A DNA stretch of 64,000 bases, from contig DWWS01000050.1 in the NCBI GenBank assembly GCA_019119595.1, positions 105,938 through 169,937 of the forward strand, read 5' to 3'. Positions 47,808 through 57,349 of the stretch are shown piece after piece. The position numbers and the translations under genes are program-made. Under the pieces are notes generated by a model. It was given only the letters and a program-made list of their open reading frames with translations, was not told where the DNA came from and made no database searches. Every line of letters begins with the position of its first letter. Position 1 is the stretch's first letter. Source of the stretch: Candidatus Eisenbergiella merdavium (GTDB lineage: Bacteria > Bacillota > Clostridia > Lachnospirales > Lachnospiraceae).

Positions 47808-49256
47808 TTACAGCCAGACCAGCTTCAGAAGCTCCTCCAGGCAGTAGCGCCAGGTCCTTTCCGGCACCGCCTCCGCCGTGCGGATGGGAAGGCTTGCGTA
47901 CAGCTGTCCGTTCACGAAATAATTCTGCCAGCCCACCGTCATGCCCGCTTCCACCGGCGCCTCCAGATTTTCCGCAAGAGAAAGCTGCGTGCGTACCTTA
48001 TCTGCATCGGAAAGCAGCAGGGAAAGCTCCGCCTGCTCCTGACTCAGCGCCGCTGTGTCACGGATCCCCTCGAGAACGGGAACCACAGGAAGCGTCTCCT
48101 CCTGAAAAATATCCCGCCTTTCATAATGGGAAAGCCCATACTCATACAGGATCTTAGCGTCATGCCATTTCCAGCTTTTGTTGTTCGGCCAGCCGCAGGC
48201 AAGGAGGGCGATGGAAAAAAGCTTCCCGTCCCGTTCCAGCGCTCCCACATAGCAGTATCCGGCCTTGGCTGTAAAGCCCGTTTTGCCGGTGAGGGCTCCC
48301 TCCATCATGCTGAGGAAGGCATTATGATTGCTGCAGGAATAGCTGCTGCTTCCCGCCCGGTATTCCCCGTCCTCCCCCTTCGTGTAATCCGTAAAGGACC
48401 AGGACTGGGTGCGGGTGATTTCCAGAAACGCTTCCTTCTGCGGGGAATCCGTCACACAGTAGCTCATGATCCTGGCCAGATCCGCAGCTGTGGTGGAATG
48501 CTGCCTTTCCACCGAATTTCCTGTCTCGTCCGTAAGGGTCAGAATGGCGTCCAGCCCGTTGGGGGTGACAAAAAAGGTGTCCGTGCAGCCGATCTCCTCC
48601 GCCTTCTCGTTCATCTTATCTGCAAAGCGAAGAACCGCGTCCCGGCTTTCCTCCGCCGTGCTCTCTCCCGCCCCTTCCGGCGCTTCCTTCGCCAGCAGCC
48701 TTCCGGCTGCCTCCGCGATGATCACGGCGGAATCATTATGGGATTCCAGCATCAGGGAATAAAGAAGATCCTTCAGCCGGAACACCTGCCCCGCCCTTGT
48801 GCCAAGATGAACCTTCGGCATGCTTGCGGCATAGGAGGAAACCGTCACATAGCCTTCCTCGTCCATCAGCTCCAGAGCGAGGATGCAGGTCATGATCTTT
48901 GTGGTGCTCGCCATTGGAAGCACCTGTGTTCCGTTTTTCTGCAGCAAAATACGCCCGTTATCCGCATCCATCAGGACTGCGGACAGGGCGTAAAGCTCGT
49001 CTGTGGGATCCTCATTTTCCTCCTGGGCATATACCCGGCTCAGCCCGCACAGCTCTGCCACTTCCGTCCCAAAAGGAGAAAAAGAAACGGCTCCGGGGAA
49101 AATGCCGGAAAAAGCAAAAGCATTCGAAACAAGCAGCCCGATGACGAGAGCCGCGGCACCCTTTTTCAGCCGGGAAGTGCGGCGGGGAAGAAAGGCACGC
49201 CGAAAAAAAGCGGAAATACCGGAATGATCAAATCGCATAACCTTACCTGACGACAT
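47808..49256 (-). CDS. D-alanyl-D-alanine carboxypeptidase, S11 (DacF type)
   Basis: A 482-residue exported penicillin-binding protein. A basic N-terminus and a membrane/signal segment (about 30-75) precede the serine-peptidase core with ASTTKIM (S-x-x-K), ESHNDSA (S-x-N) and LTGKTGFT (K-T-G). A C-terminal beta domain ends it (about 390-482). It trims the terminal D-Ala of peptidoglycan pentapeptides and so limits cross-linking. The core has an unusual insertion of about 20 residues after the S-x-N motif (LAKEAPEGAGESTAEES). Confidence 0.93.
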   Translation of the reverse strand: MSSGKVMRFDHSGISAFFRRAFLPRRTSRLKKGAAALVIGLLVSNAFAFSGIFPGAVSFSPFGTEVAELCGLSRVYAQEENEDPTDELYALSAVLMDADNGRILLQKNGTQVLPMASTTKIMTCILALELMDEEGYVTVSSYAASMPKVHLGTRAGQVFRLKDLLYSLMLESHNDSAVIIAEAAGRLLAKEAPEGAGESTAEESRDAVLRFADKMNEKAEEIGCTDTFFVTPNGLDAILTLTDETGNSVERQHSTTAADLARIMSYCVTDSPQKEAFLEITRTQSWSFTDYTKGEDGEYRAGSSSYSCSNHNAFLSMMEGALTGKTGFTAKAGYCYVGALERDGKLFSIALLACGWPNNKSWKWHDAKILYEYGLSHYERRDIFQEETLPVVPVLEGIRDTAALSQEQAELSLLLSDADKVRTQLSLAENLEAPVEAGMTVGWQNYFVNGQLYASLPIRTAEAVPERTWRYCLEELLKLVWL

Positions 49257-49389
49257 GGGATTGTTACATCCTATGCCGCCAGGTACAGATTATTCCCTGC
49301 AGATGATTCCCTTACAGATAATTCTCTGCGGGCCATTCCTTTTGTTCGCAGGATGCTTCACCCGAAAGCGCTTCTGCATCAACTTCTTT

Positions 49390-50901
49390 TCAGACGGATG
49401 TTTCCGATGCAGAGGCCTCCGCGGAAGCGGGAGCGACGGCGCCGGACGTGCCGGCGTCGGAAATACCGGTATTGGTGATATTGATATTCCTTGTCACGGC
49501 GGCGTCATAGCTTCCGGCCTTCACCAGATCTCCCATGTCGATTCCCACGGTTTCCTTCATGGTCTCAAACAGCTTTGCCATGACCGCGGGAACGTGGTCT
49601 GCCACGCTTTCCACGCCGTTATCGCTGCCGCCTCCGATGATCGTGATCTTATCGATCTGGGAAAGGGGCTCGGAAATCTTTCCGGCAATGTCGGGAAGCA
49701 CCTTGATCAGCATTTCCGCCATGGCGGCGTTATTATACTTCTGGTAGGCGAGCGCCTTCTTTTCCATGGCCTCCGCCTCCGCGATACCCTTCGCCCGGAT
49801 TGCCTCCGCTTCCGCTTCACCCACCATGCGGATTCCCGCGGCCTCCTGCTCCCTGGTGAACTTCTGGGCTTCTGCCGTCGCTCTCATGGCAACGGCATTC
49901 TGCTCCGTCTCGAAGGTCTCCGCCTCGGCCCGTTTTTTGCGCTCATACAGCTCGGCCTCGGACTGCTGCTGTCTGGCGTACTTCTCGGCCTCGGCTTTTT
50001 TCTTCACCTGGGCGTCCAGCTCCTTCTCCTGAACCTCGGCCTCCCTCTCCTTTAAGATGACCTCCTTTTCCTGCTTGGCGATGCTCGCCTCCGCAGTGGC
50101 GATCTCGATGGTCTTTCTCTGCTGCTGCTCCTGAATGCTGTAGGCCGCGTCCGCCTCCGCCTTCTTGGTATCCTCCAGTTTCTTCAGTTCGGATTTCTGC
50201 AGGGACAGCTCGTTGTTCTTCTTCGCGATCTCCCGCTCCGCGTTGATCCTTGCGTCGTTGGCCTGTCGATCCGCCTCCGCCTTTGCCACAGCGATTTCCT
50301 TTTCCGCCTCCGCTTTTGCGATGGCGGCTTTCTTCTTGATCTGGGAAATGTTGTCGATACCCAGATCCTCGATCACGCCGTTTCCATCAGAAAAGTTCTG
50401 TACGTTGAAGCTGACGATATCCAGTCCCATCGCAGCCAGATCGGGCTCCGCATTCTCTTTGACCAGATTTGCGAATTTCTGTCTGTCGCTGACCATTTCC
50501 TCCAGACGCATGCGTCCGACGATCTCACGCATGTTTCCTTCCAGCACCTCTCTGGCGATATTCGCGATGTACTGGGTGTTCTGGTTCAGAAAATTCTCAG
50601 CAGCAAGCGCAAGCCTTGTGGGCTCGCTGGAAATCTTCACGTTGACCGCAGCGTCCACCTGAATGTTAATATAATCCGCCGTGGGCACCGCGTTGGTGGT
50701 TTTCACATCAATGGCGATCAGCTTCAGGCTCAGCTTGTCCATCCGCTCCAGGAACGGAATCTTCACGCTGGCCTTCCCGATAATGATCTTCTTTCTCATA
50801 CCGGAAATGATGAACGCCGTATCCGGCGGGGCCTTCTTATACCCCGAAAACAGAACGGCAATGACAACAAGCACCACAACCCCGATGATAATAAACAGCA
50901 T
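49390..50901 (-). CDS. Flotillin-family membrane scaffold protein
   Basis: About 503 residues from the ATG at 50901, which has AGGAGG upstream. An N-terminal membrane hairpin (MLFIIIGVVVLVVIAVLFS) is followed by an SPFH/PHB domain (about 25-190) and a long Glu/Ala/Lys coiled coil with repeated EAEKEIAVAKAEAD and EAEAIRAKGIAEAEA (about 200-400). A C-terminal assembly region ends it. It would form large oligomers that organise membrane microdomains. No NfeD-like partner is adjacent. Confidence 0.93.
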   Translation of the reverse strand: MLFIIIGVVVLVVIAVLFSGYKKAPPDTAFIISGMRKKIIIGKASVKIPFLERMDKLSLKLIAIDVKTTNAVPTADYINIQVDAAVNVKISSEPTRLALAAENFLNQNTQYIANIAREVLEGNMREIVGRMRLEEMVSDRQKFANLVKENAEPDLAAMGLDIVSFNVQNFSDGNGVIEDLGIDNISQIKKKAAIAKAEAEKEIAVAKAEADRQANDARINAEREIAKKNNELSLQKSELKKLEDTKKAEADAAYSIQEQQQRKTIEIATAEASIAKQEKEVILKEREAEVQEKELDAQVKKKAEAEKYARQQQSEAELYERKKRAEAETFETEQNAVAMRATAEAQKFTREQEAAGIRMVGEAEAEAIRAKGIAEAEAMEKKALAYQKYNNAAMAEMLIKVLPDIAGKISEPLSQIDKITIIGGGSDNGVESVADHVPAVMAKLFETMKETVGIDMGDLVKAGSYDAAVTRNINITNTGISDAGTSGAVAPASAEASASETSV

Positions 50902-51019
50902 GGCTTCCTCCTTTCCGTGTGAACCCAAGGTTCGAAACGGCCTCTTCTTTTTTTACCGCCGCGCAGGCGGCATTTTCATTTATGCAAACGCTTTCCCAAA
51001 GGGAAAACGCCGCTTTCCC

Positions 51020-51598
51020 CTATAAACCGGACTCTGCGCCCAGCTCCTTCGCCTCTTCCTCCGCTTCCGCCCGGAATTCCTGCAGCTTCATCTCATTCAG
51101 CCGAGGAAGCTCCTCCAGGGATTTCACGCCGAAGGTACGCAGGAACTGCTCCGTCGTTCCGAACAAAAGCGGCCTTCCCGGCGCGTCCAGCCTTCCCAGC
51201 TCCATCACCAGCTCAAATTCCACCAGGCGGCTGATGGCGTGGTCGCTGTTCACCCCGCGGATCCGTTCCACATCCAGCCTGGTCACAGGCTGCTTATAGG
51301 CAATGATGGAAAGAGTCTCAAGAAGGGTATCCGTCAGCGCATATTTTTTCGGCGCCTTTGCCACCCGGATCAGATATTCGTACAGATCCCCTCTGGTACA
51401 CATCTGAAAGGCCCCCTCATATTCCACCAGGCAGACCCCCCTTTTTTCGGCCTCCCAGTCTTCCTTCATCTGTGTCAGAAGCAGCCTGGTCTCCTCCGGC
51501 GTTTCCTCGATCGCCGCGGCAAGCCTGTCCAGCTCCACGGAATTTCCCATGGCGAACAGGATCGCCTCCAGGGCCGCCTTTTTATGCTCCTGCTCCAT
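51020..51598 (-). CDS. scpB: Segregation and condensation protein B
   Basis: About 192 residues from the ATG at 51598, the better spaced of two starts. It consists of two winged-helix domains (ALEAILFAMGNSVELDRLA near the N-terminus; LLETLSIIAYKQPVTRLDVERIRGVNSDHAISRL in the middle) with the family-typical GRPLLFGTTEQFLRTFGV. ScpB dimers bind ScpA in the SMC condensin complex that compacts and segregates the chromosome. The gene overlaps the end of scpA. Confidence 0.96.
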   Translation of the reverse strand: MEQEHKKAALEAILFAMGNSVELDRLAAAIEETPEETRLLLTQMKEDWEAEKRGVCLVEYEGAFQMCTRGDLYEYLIRVAKAPKKYALTDTLLETLSIIAYKQPVTRLDVERIRGVNSDHAISRLVEFELVMELGRLDAPGRPLLFGTTEQFLRTFGVKSLEELPRLNEMKLQEFRAEAEEEAKELGAESGL

Positions 51599-52418
51599 TC
51601 TGCGCATCCTTTCTTCCGTCCAATTCTTCCCCCTCTCCCAGAGAGGTCAGCCGCAGATTTTCCAGTTCGTCCGCCGTCTCGTTGACCGTAATGAGGATAT
51701 CCTCCTCGATGCCCTCCTGACTGACGTTTACCACGCCGGTCTTCATCAGCTCCAACACCACCAGGAAGGTCACGATCACATCCATCCGGCTTTTTCGGTT
51801 TTCCAGAAGCTCCCGGAAATTCAGCCTCCGATGGCTCCTGATATAGGCGGCGACATAACCCGCCTTATGCTCGATATTGACCTCGTCCTTTTCGATCCGG
51901 CCAAAGTGACTGCGTACCGGATCCAGCTTGTCCTCCTGCCGCTTCAGACAGGCCTGGAACACCTCGTTCAAGCGGGTCAGCGTCACGCCGGCAAGAAGCT
52001 CCTCATAATCCACAGGCTGCCGGTAGTCCTTTACCTCGTCGGGCAGGGAGGGATCCCTGTAAAACGCCTTCTGCGCGTCCACCTCCATGTCCTTCAATTC
52101 CAGGGCCATATACTTATACGCCTTATATTCCAGCAGCTTTTCCACCAGCTCTGAGCGGGGATCCTCCTCCTGCCCCTCCTCGTCCTTCTCCCGGGGCAGG
52201 AGCATGCGGCATTTGATATCCAGCAGGGTAGCCGCCATCAGGAGGAACTCGCTCATCACGTTCATATCCTCCTCTTCCATCTGACGGATGGCTTCCAGAT
52301 ACTGATCCGTGATCTCCACAATTGGGATATCGTAAATATCCACCTTATTTTTTTCAATCAGATGCAGAAGAAGGTCCAGAGGGCCTTCAAATGCCTGCAG
52401 CTTCACCTCAAGCGCCAT
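51582..52418 (-). CDS. scpA: Segregation and condensation protein A
   Basis: A 278-residue kleisin. The N-terminal ALEVKLQAFEGPLDLLLHLIEKNKVDIYDIPIVEITDQYL binds the SMC neck, and the C-terminal winged helix (about 190-265: VIVTFLVVLELMKTGVVNVSQE) binds the SMC head. It bridges the SMC dimer. The acidic middle region contacts ScpB, whose gene follows with overlap. Confidence 0.97.
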   Translation of the reverse strand: MALEVKLQAFEGPLDLLLHLIEKNKVDIYDIPIVEITDQYLEAIRQMEEEDMNVMSEFLLMAATLLDIKCRMLLPREKDEEGQEEDPRSELVEKLLEYKAYKYMALELKDMEVDAQKAFYRDPSLPDEVKDYRQPVDYEELLAGVTLTRLNEVFQACLKRQEDKLDPVRSHFGRIEKDEVNIEHKAGYVAAYIRSHRRLNFRELLENRKSRMDVIVTFLVVLELMKTGVVNVSQEGIEEDILITVNETADELENLRLTSLGEGEELDGRKDAQNGAGA

Positions 52419-52530
52419 TTTCGTTCCGGCCTCCCTTTTCCTCGTTTATCAGGCGTCGTCCCCATCCACGCTGTCCCGTTCCCGTTCAGGCAATCCCGTC
52501 GCCAGACGAATCCTGACCGGGCGGAAGCGA

Positions 52531-53385
52531 TCATTCCGGCTCCAGACTGACCACGATCAGCTCGCCGGGATTGAAGATACGGATGGGGATCGTGTGACTG
52601 CCAAGCCCCCGTCCCAGGATCATGACGCTGTCCCCTTCGCAAAACAGACCGCCGTCGTATTTGGGAAAAAGGCGGAGGGCCGGAGAAAGGACGCCGCCAA
52701 GGAAGGGCAGTCTCATGATCCCGCCGTGCACATGGCCGGAAAGCACCAGATCTGCTCCCCACTGTGCATATGCGGGGAAATAGTCCGGATTGTGCGCGAT
52801 CAGGATATGATACTCCCCTTCAGAGGGCTTTCCCAGAAGACCGTTCAGATAGGAGACCGTCATCTTCCCCCGCTTCAGCTTCTGATAATATTCCTTCCCG
52901 ATCTCCGCTCCGTACAGACGGATTCCCGTCTCCGGCAGGAGCAGGCTGTCGTTTTCCAGAAAAACGACGCCCTTTTTTACGAGGCTCTCATGGTAACGGC
53001 GGTAGCCGCTCCCATAATGCTCCGCCTCCGTTTTCATCCGATATTCATGGTTTCCGTTGGCATAGTAGACAGGATATTTTTCCGCAAGCGCCTCTGTCGT
53101 CTCAAGGGCGGGTTCAAAACGGCCCGGGGTCTCCGAGGTAAGCATATCTCCGGCGATCAGGATACTCTCCGGCTTCTGCGCGTCGATCGCGGCGAGCAGC
53201 CTTTCATTGTGCTTTCCGTAGCGCTTATTGTGCAGGTCGGAAAGCATGACAAACCGATATTTTCTTTTCAGATTCCTGCAGCGGACGCGATATTCCACCG
53301 TAACGAAGCGGTTGGAATCATACAGCATCGCGCCGAGCAGAAAGAACGCCGCCGCGCAAAAAGCGCCTATGATGAATGGAATCAC
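52531..53385 (-). CDS. Membrane-anchored metallophosphoesterase
   Basis: 284 residues from a GTG at 53385 with AGGAG seven bases upstream. One N-terminal helix (1-20) is followed by a calcineurin-like domain with all metal motifs: SDLHNKRYG, AGDMLT, YANGNHEYR, LIAHNPDYF and LSGHVHGG. The family includes the YkuE/LpxH-like lipid phosphohydrolases of Firmicutes. The substrate is unknown, perhaps a lipid or wall-precursor phosphate at the membrane. Confidence 0.9.
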   Translation of the reverse strand: MIPFIIGAFCAAAFFLLGAMLYDSNRFVTVEYRVRCRNLKRKYRFVMLSDLHNKRYGKHNERLLAAIDAQKPESILIAGDMLTSETPGRFEPALETTEALAEKYPVYYANGNHEYRMKTEAEHYGSGYRRYHESLVKKGVVFLENDSLLLPETGIRLYGAEIGKEYYQKLKRGKMTVSYLNGLLGKPSEGEYHILIAHNPDYFPAYAQWGADLVLSGHVHGGIMRLPFLGGVLSPALRLFPKYDGGLFCEGDSVMILGRGLGSHTIPIRIFNPGELIVVSLEPE

Positions 53386-53441
53386 TCATTTACTCCTTTT
53401 GCATGAAATGTAACAGGGAAAGTATATCATATTTTGATGCG

Positions 53442-54713
53442 TTATAAAAGGAAATATGCGAGAACTTTTTTCAGATAATCCCGAAAGCCCGCCGCCGCCA
53501 CGGATTCCGAATATACCACGTTCACGGTCCCCAGGGTTTCCCCGTTCAGCCGGTAGACCGCCTCACCGGCCTTTTGTCCGGCCTCCAGAGGCGCCTGCGC
53601 CTCCTCCGGAAGGTTCAGCGTCTTTTCCACGCTGCCCAGGTCGCTGCCCTTCGTGTCCAGATAGGAAAAGGGCTCCTCATAGACCAGCCCGACCGTTTCC
53701 TCCACTCCGCCTGCCACCTTCATGTCAGGAAGCTTTTCCGTATTGTCGTCCCGGTACATGGCGCTCACACTGTAGCCGTAATTCAAAAGCGTCACCGCGT
53801 CGTCAAAGCGGGCCTTGTAATCCGGCGCCGCCATCACCACGGCGATCAGCTCGATCTCGTTTTTCTCCGCCGTGGCCGAAACGCAGTATTTCGCCTTGCT
53901 GGTGGAGCCTGTTTTCAGGCCGGTGGTCCACTGGTACTGCTTTAACAGCTTGTTGGTGCTGGACAGCGTAAAGGTGCTGCTGCCCCTTGCCGTATTGTGG
54001 GTGATGTCCTCCATCCAGATCATGGTATAGTCGAACACCTGCGGATGCTTTGTGATCAGCTCTCTTGACATCACCGCCACATCCCTTGCGGATGTGTGGT
54101 GATCGTCTGAATCCGACAGGCCGCAGCAGTCCAGAAAATGGGTATTTTCCATGCCAAGCGACTGCGCCTTCTCATTCATGCGTGAAACGAACTCCTCCTC
54201 GCTGCCCGCGATGAATTCGGCCATCGCCACCGCCGCGTCGTTGCCGCTCGCAACAGCGATACACTTGATCATGGTGTCCACCGTCTGCATTTCACCTTCC
54301 TCCAGAAAAACCTGGCTTCCGCCCATCGACTGGGCGTGCTCACTGGTCATCACCTGATCCTCCAGGCCAATATCTCCCCTTTCCAGCGCTTCAAAGATCA
54401 GAAGCAGGGTCATGATCTTGGTAATGCTCGCCGGGGAGCAGGGAACATCCGCATTCTGCTCAAAGATGACAGCTCCCGTTGAAGCCTCCATCAAAATGGC
54501 CGCCGGCGCAGACAGATGTACGGATACGCCCCCCGAATCCGCCGTCCCCTGACGCTGGTTTTCCTGCTGCTGGTTCTCCTGCTGCGTTTCCTGCTGTGTT
54601 TCCTCCGCGTAAAGCGGCATCGCCGGCGTTCCTGCCGCGATCCAAACCGCAAGCGCTGCGGCAAAGAGCCTCCCCGCCCTGCTTTTGCCGATCCGTCCGA
54701 TCCAGTCCAACAT
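53442..54713 (-). CDS. D-alanyl-D-alanine carboxypeptidase, S11, second copy
   Basis: A 423-residue exported protein: signal peptide (about 1-35), Gln/Glu-rich linker (36-62), then the S11 core with PASITKIM (S-x-x-K), VASGNDAA (S-x-N) and TGLKTGST (K-T-G). A C-terminal beta domain and a short hydrophobic tail (RDYLKKVLAYFLL), probably amphipathic and membrane-binding as in PBP5, complete it. It is a typical DacF/PBP5-like enzyme and closer to the classical form than the copy at 47808. Confidence 0.95.
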   Translation of the reverse strand: MLDWIGRIGKSRAGRLFAAALAVWIAAGTPAMPLYAEETQQETQQENQQQENQRQGTADSGGVSVHLSAPAAILMEASTGAVIFEQNADVPCSPASITKIMTLLLIFEALERGDIGLEDQVMTSEHAQSMGGSQVFLEEGEMQTVDTMIKCIAVASGNDAAVAMAEFIAGSEEEFVSRMNEKAQSLGMENTHFLDCCGLSDSDDHHTSARDVAVMSRELITKHPQVFDYTMIWMEDITHNTARGSSTFTLSSTNKLLKQYQWTTGLKTGSTSKAKYCVSATAEKNEIELIAVVMAAPDYKARFDDAVTLLNYGYSVSAMYRDDNTEKLPDMKVAGGVEETVGLVYEEPFSYLDTKGSDLGSVEKTLNLPEEAQAPLEAGQKAGEAVYRLNGETLGTVNVVYSESVAAAGFRDYLKKVLAYFLL

Positions 54714-54818
54714 AAGGGAATCTCCCCTCTATCCAGTCTATAGCACATTCTATGTTCCTTCCGGCCCATTCATGAATGCCGGGCAGACCGGGGAATCCCG
54801 TTTTCCTCCTTTTGGGTC

Positions 54819-54874
54819 GAAAAAAGCCCGTCCGGCTCTCTTTTCCGAGAAAGGCCGGGCAGGCTTTCCTGTTT
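54819..54874 (-). terminator. Terminator after the GH25 gene
   Basis: On the minus strand AAGCCTGCCCGGC...TTTCTC, a six-base loop, GAGAGCCGGACGGGCTT and a run of six T; strong GC stem with one bulge. Confidence 0.85.
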
Positions 54875-54908
54875 TCATTCTTCGCTTTTTACTGTCGCGC
54901 CGTTTTCC

Positions 54909-56180
54909 TTACTGCGCCGCAGCCGCAGCCTGCGCCTGGGCGATGACTGCAGCCGCTACCGCGGGATCCACCGGAAGGCCGGTGGCGGAATCGATCATGT
55001 TTCCGGTGGCCGGATCGAGCACCCAGGTGGAGGGATCCACGCCGGTCAGATCCAGCACGGGAGGCACATACTCAGTGCCGATGCCGTTGGCATCGAAGAC
55101 GTAGGTCTTTCCTCCCAGCTCCAGCGTCTTGTTGACCGCCATACTTCCGTCCTCCTGGAAGTAGCGCAGTCCCTGCGCATCCGTATAGAAGCCGTACTGC
55201 ATGGAGCCGTCCGCGCCGAACAGGTAGGTCTGGCCGCCGATATTGACAAGGCCGATCTGCATCAGTCCGTTTGCGTCGAAATAGTAATTCTTTCCTGCGA
55301 TCGTCACCAGATCACGCAGCATATGTCCGTCCGACGTATCCATATACCAGGTATTCACGCCGTCTGTCAGCCAGCCGTTTTTGAACATGGAGCCGTCCGC
55401 GTTCATGAAATAGCGGTTTCCTTCATAATCCACCCAGCCGCGCTGCATCTTGTAATTGTTATAGAAATAGGTATTGCCGTTTCTCGTGGTAAAGCCGTTG
55501 GCAATGATGATATTGGAATAATCCTTGAACTGATAGTTCAGATCGGCACGGCCGTTTATCCCGCTCACGCTGCCGCTGCTGGTAAACTGCCAGAAGGCCG
55601 GATTCGGATATTCGCAGACATCAGCATACTGCGCCACCCATACATCGTAAGGCACCACGCCGATCTGGGTCGTCAGCATATTTTTATTGGAATACACCAT
55701 CGGATAATATCCCGCGCTCTCAATAACGGAGCAGAACGCGACCACAAGCGAAACCAGCTCCTGTGTTGACAGGGATTTGTGCACGGCATCCTCAATATCA
55801 AATACCACCGGCATATTTACCGTAAAGGGAGCGATCGCCGCAAGCGTGAACTGGGCCTCCGCCATGGCGGCCTCCATCGTCGTCGCATAAGAATACAGAT
55901 AAACGCCCGTCTTCAGTCCTGCCGCGGCAGCGCCCACCATATTCTGGGCAAAATAGGGATCCAATCCGCTCTTAGCGCTTCCAACCCGAATAAAGGCGAA
56001 GCTGTAGCCATCCGCCGCAACAGCGCTCCAGTTGATCGCTTCCTGATACATGGAAACGTCAACTCCCCTCGCGATCGCTCCGGCCGCCTTCGCGTCCACA
56101 CCTGCTCCAAGCAGTGTTCCAATGCCGACCAGCGCCGCAAGAACGAGCCCGGTCATCCTCATCTTCCAGTTTCTTCCCAT
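54909..56180 (-). CDS. GH25 lysozyme with cell-wall-binding repeats
   Basis: A 423-residue secreted protein: signal peptide ending near AKAAG (about residue 33), GH25 barrel (about 35-225) with catalytic acids in RGVDVSMYQ and VFDIEDA, and WQFTSSGSVSGINGRADLN closing the barrel. Five or six choline-binding-type repeats follow (about 235-370: GWVDYEGNRYFMNADGSMFKNGW, NYYFDANGLMQIG and similar), then an Ala-rich tail. It cleaves the MurNAc-GlcNAc bond and is probably an autolysin. The start at 56180 is closest to GGAAGGA; ATGs at 56162 and 56156 are alternatives. Confidence 0.95.
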   Translation of the reverse strand: MGRNWKMRMTGLVLAALVGIGTLLGAGVDAKAAGAIARGVDVSMYQEAINWSAVAADGYSFAFIRVGSAKSGLDPYFAQNMVGAAAAGLKTGVYLYSYATTMEAAMAEAQFTLAAIAPFTVNMPVVFDIEDAVHKSLSTQELVSLVVAFCSVIESAGYYPMVYSNKNMLTTQIGVVPYDVWVAQYADVCEYPNPAFWQFTSSGSVSGINGRADLNYQFKDYSNIIIANGFTTRNGNTYFYNNYKMQRGWVDYEGNRYFMNADGSMFKNGWLTDGVNTWYMDTSDGHMLRDLVTIAGKNYYFDANGLMQIGLVNIGGQTYLFGADGSMQYGFYTDAQGLRYFQEDGSMAVNKTLELGGKTYVFDANGIGTEYVPPVLDLTGVDPSTWVLDPATGNMIDSATGLPVDPAVAAAVIAQAQAAAAAQ

Positions 56181-56324
56181 TCCTTCCCGTACCTTTCCGA
56201 AGCGGACGTTCTCCGCCTCCGTTCCTCCGTCAACGTGTTTCCCGTTTTCTTCTTAATAAAACTAATGCCTCAGCCCGCGGCCCGTCCGCCTCAGCCCGTC
56301 CATGCTTTTCCGCCCTTCACCTTC

Positions 56325-56927
56325 CTAAAAATTCAGAAAGCCGCGGCATTTTTCCCGGAGCCTGTCCCTCTTTCCCTTCAGATCCATGTCCACATGCAGA
56401 GCCAGGAGCAGATGCCAGAAAAAATCGATCAGAACGAGCAAAAGCACCGCCCTTAAGACCATGAGCCCCATTCCGTATGTATACCAGGACGCATATTTCA
56501 TCACGATCCCGTGCAGAAAGCCGATGATGATGACCGCATAAAATCCCCAGGCGATCGTGCTTTCCAGGCAGATCAGTCCCTGATAATTAAAAGGCTTATC
56601 GTGGTAATCCCACCACACCTCGCCGAACAGCTTCAGCATCAGCCGGCCCACCAGATATTCAAAGACCGTCGCGCTGAACGCTCCCGCAAAATAAAGCAGG
56701 AACAGGTTTCCGGCAAAGCCCCTCAAAAGGAAATAGCCTGCCAGCGCGCCAACACCATAAATCGGGCAGAACGGGCTTTTCATAAAGCCCCTGTTGGTCA
56801 GCTTCCTGTTACAAAGCGACATATATGCGGATTCCATGCACCATCCCAGCACGCTGTAGATGCAGAAGGCCGCAAGCAGGCGCACCGGATGCAGGTCCGC
56901 AATCAAAGGTATGCTGTGAAGCAACAT
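56325..56927 (-). CDS. CmpB-like putative ABC transporter membrane protein
   Basis: A 200-residue protein with five to six hydrophobic helices. It carries the signature of the PF06541-type family: FCIYSVLGWCMESAYMSLCNRKLTNRGFMKSPFCPIYGVGA (about 21-60), FEYLVGRLMLKLFGEVWWDY and NYQGLICLESTIAWGF. The family is annotated as putative ABC-transporter type IV, but no ATPase is adjacent and its function is unproven. Confidence 0.85.
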   Translation of the reverse strand: MLLHSIPLIADLHPVRLLAAFCIYSVLGWCMESAYMSLCNRKLTNRGFMKSPFCPIYGVGALAGYFLLRGFAGNLFLLYFAGAFSATVFEYLVGRLMLKLFGEVWWDYHDKPFNYQGLICLESTIAWGFYAVIIIGFLHGIVMKYASWYTYGMGLMVLRAVLLLVLIDFFWHLLLALHVDMDLKGKRDRLREKCRGFLNF

Positions 56928-56982
56928 ATCTCCTCCATCCCGAAAATCCGCACTGATGGCGGAAAATGGAAATTTTCAACAC

Positions 56983-57022
56983 ATAAAACACAAGTCCTTG
57001 ATAGGTGTCTACCAAGGACTTC
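56983..57022 (-). terminator. Terminator after rpsU
   Basis: On the minus strand AAGTCCTTG, a twelve-base loop, CAAGGACTT, then GTGTTTTATG. A nine-pair perfect stem ten bases beyond the S21 stop. Confidence 0.75.
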
Positions 57023-57029
57023 CGTTCGC

Positions 57030-57206
57030 TTAATTATATTTACGCTTTCTTGCCGCTTCGGACTTCTTCTTGCGTCTTACGCTGGGCTTCTCGTAATGCT
57101 CTCTCTTACGGATCTCCTGCTGAATACCAGCCTTCGCACAGCTTCTCTTAAAACGACGAAGCGCGCTGTCCAAAGTCTCATTCTCTTTTACGATAATGTT
57201 AGACAT
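57030..57206 (-). CDS. rpsU: 30S ribosomal protein S21
   Basis: A 58-residue basic protein, [19 protein letters not shown] at the start, then [20 protein letters not shown] and a Lys/Arg-rich tail [13 protein letters not shown]. This is the full S21 family pattern and length. It binds the 16S 3' region near the anti-Shine-Dalgarno in the small subunit. It is too short for many gene finders but has GGAGG upstream, its own strong promoter and its own terminator. Confidence 0.97.
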   Translation of the reverse strand: MSNIIVKENETLDSALRRFKRSCAKAGIQQEIRKREHYEKPSVRRKKKSEAARKRKYN

Positions 57207-57311
57207 AGCTCACACCTGACCTCCCTTCAGTCCCTTCAAGTTCATGACTGATTGGGTTTTTAATGCATGCTTTATGCCGCACAGCCGCACAGCAATCCAT
57301 GCACATCCTTT

Positions 57312-57339
57312 ATTATACCAAAAAATGCCCTCACGTCAA
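57312..57339 (-). promoter_or_regulatory. Promoter of rpsU
   Basis: On the minus strand TTGACG (57339-57334), 16 bases, TATAAT (57317-57312). It lies immediately after the alaS stop codon, with a leader of about 100 nt to the S21 start. Confidence 0.85.
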
Positions 57340-57349
57340 GACTTTTTTA

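Noticed and set aside
49390..50901. Coiled-coil gene as an SMC or colicin-uptake (TolA) protein
   Set aside because: The N-terminal membrane hairpin and SPFH domain place it in the flotillin family.
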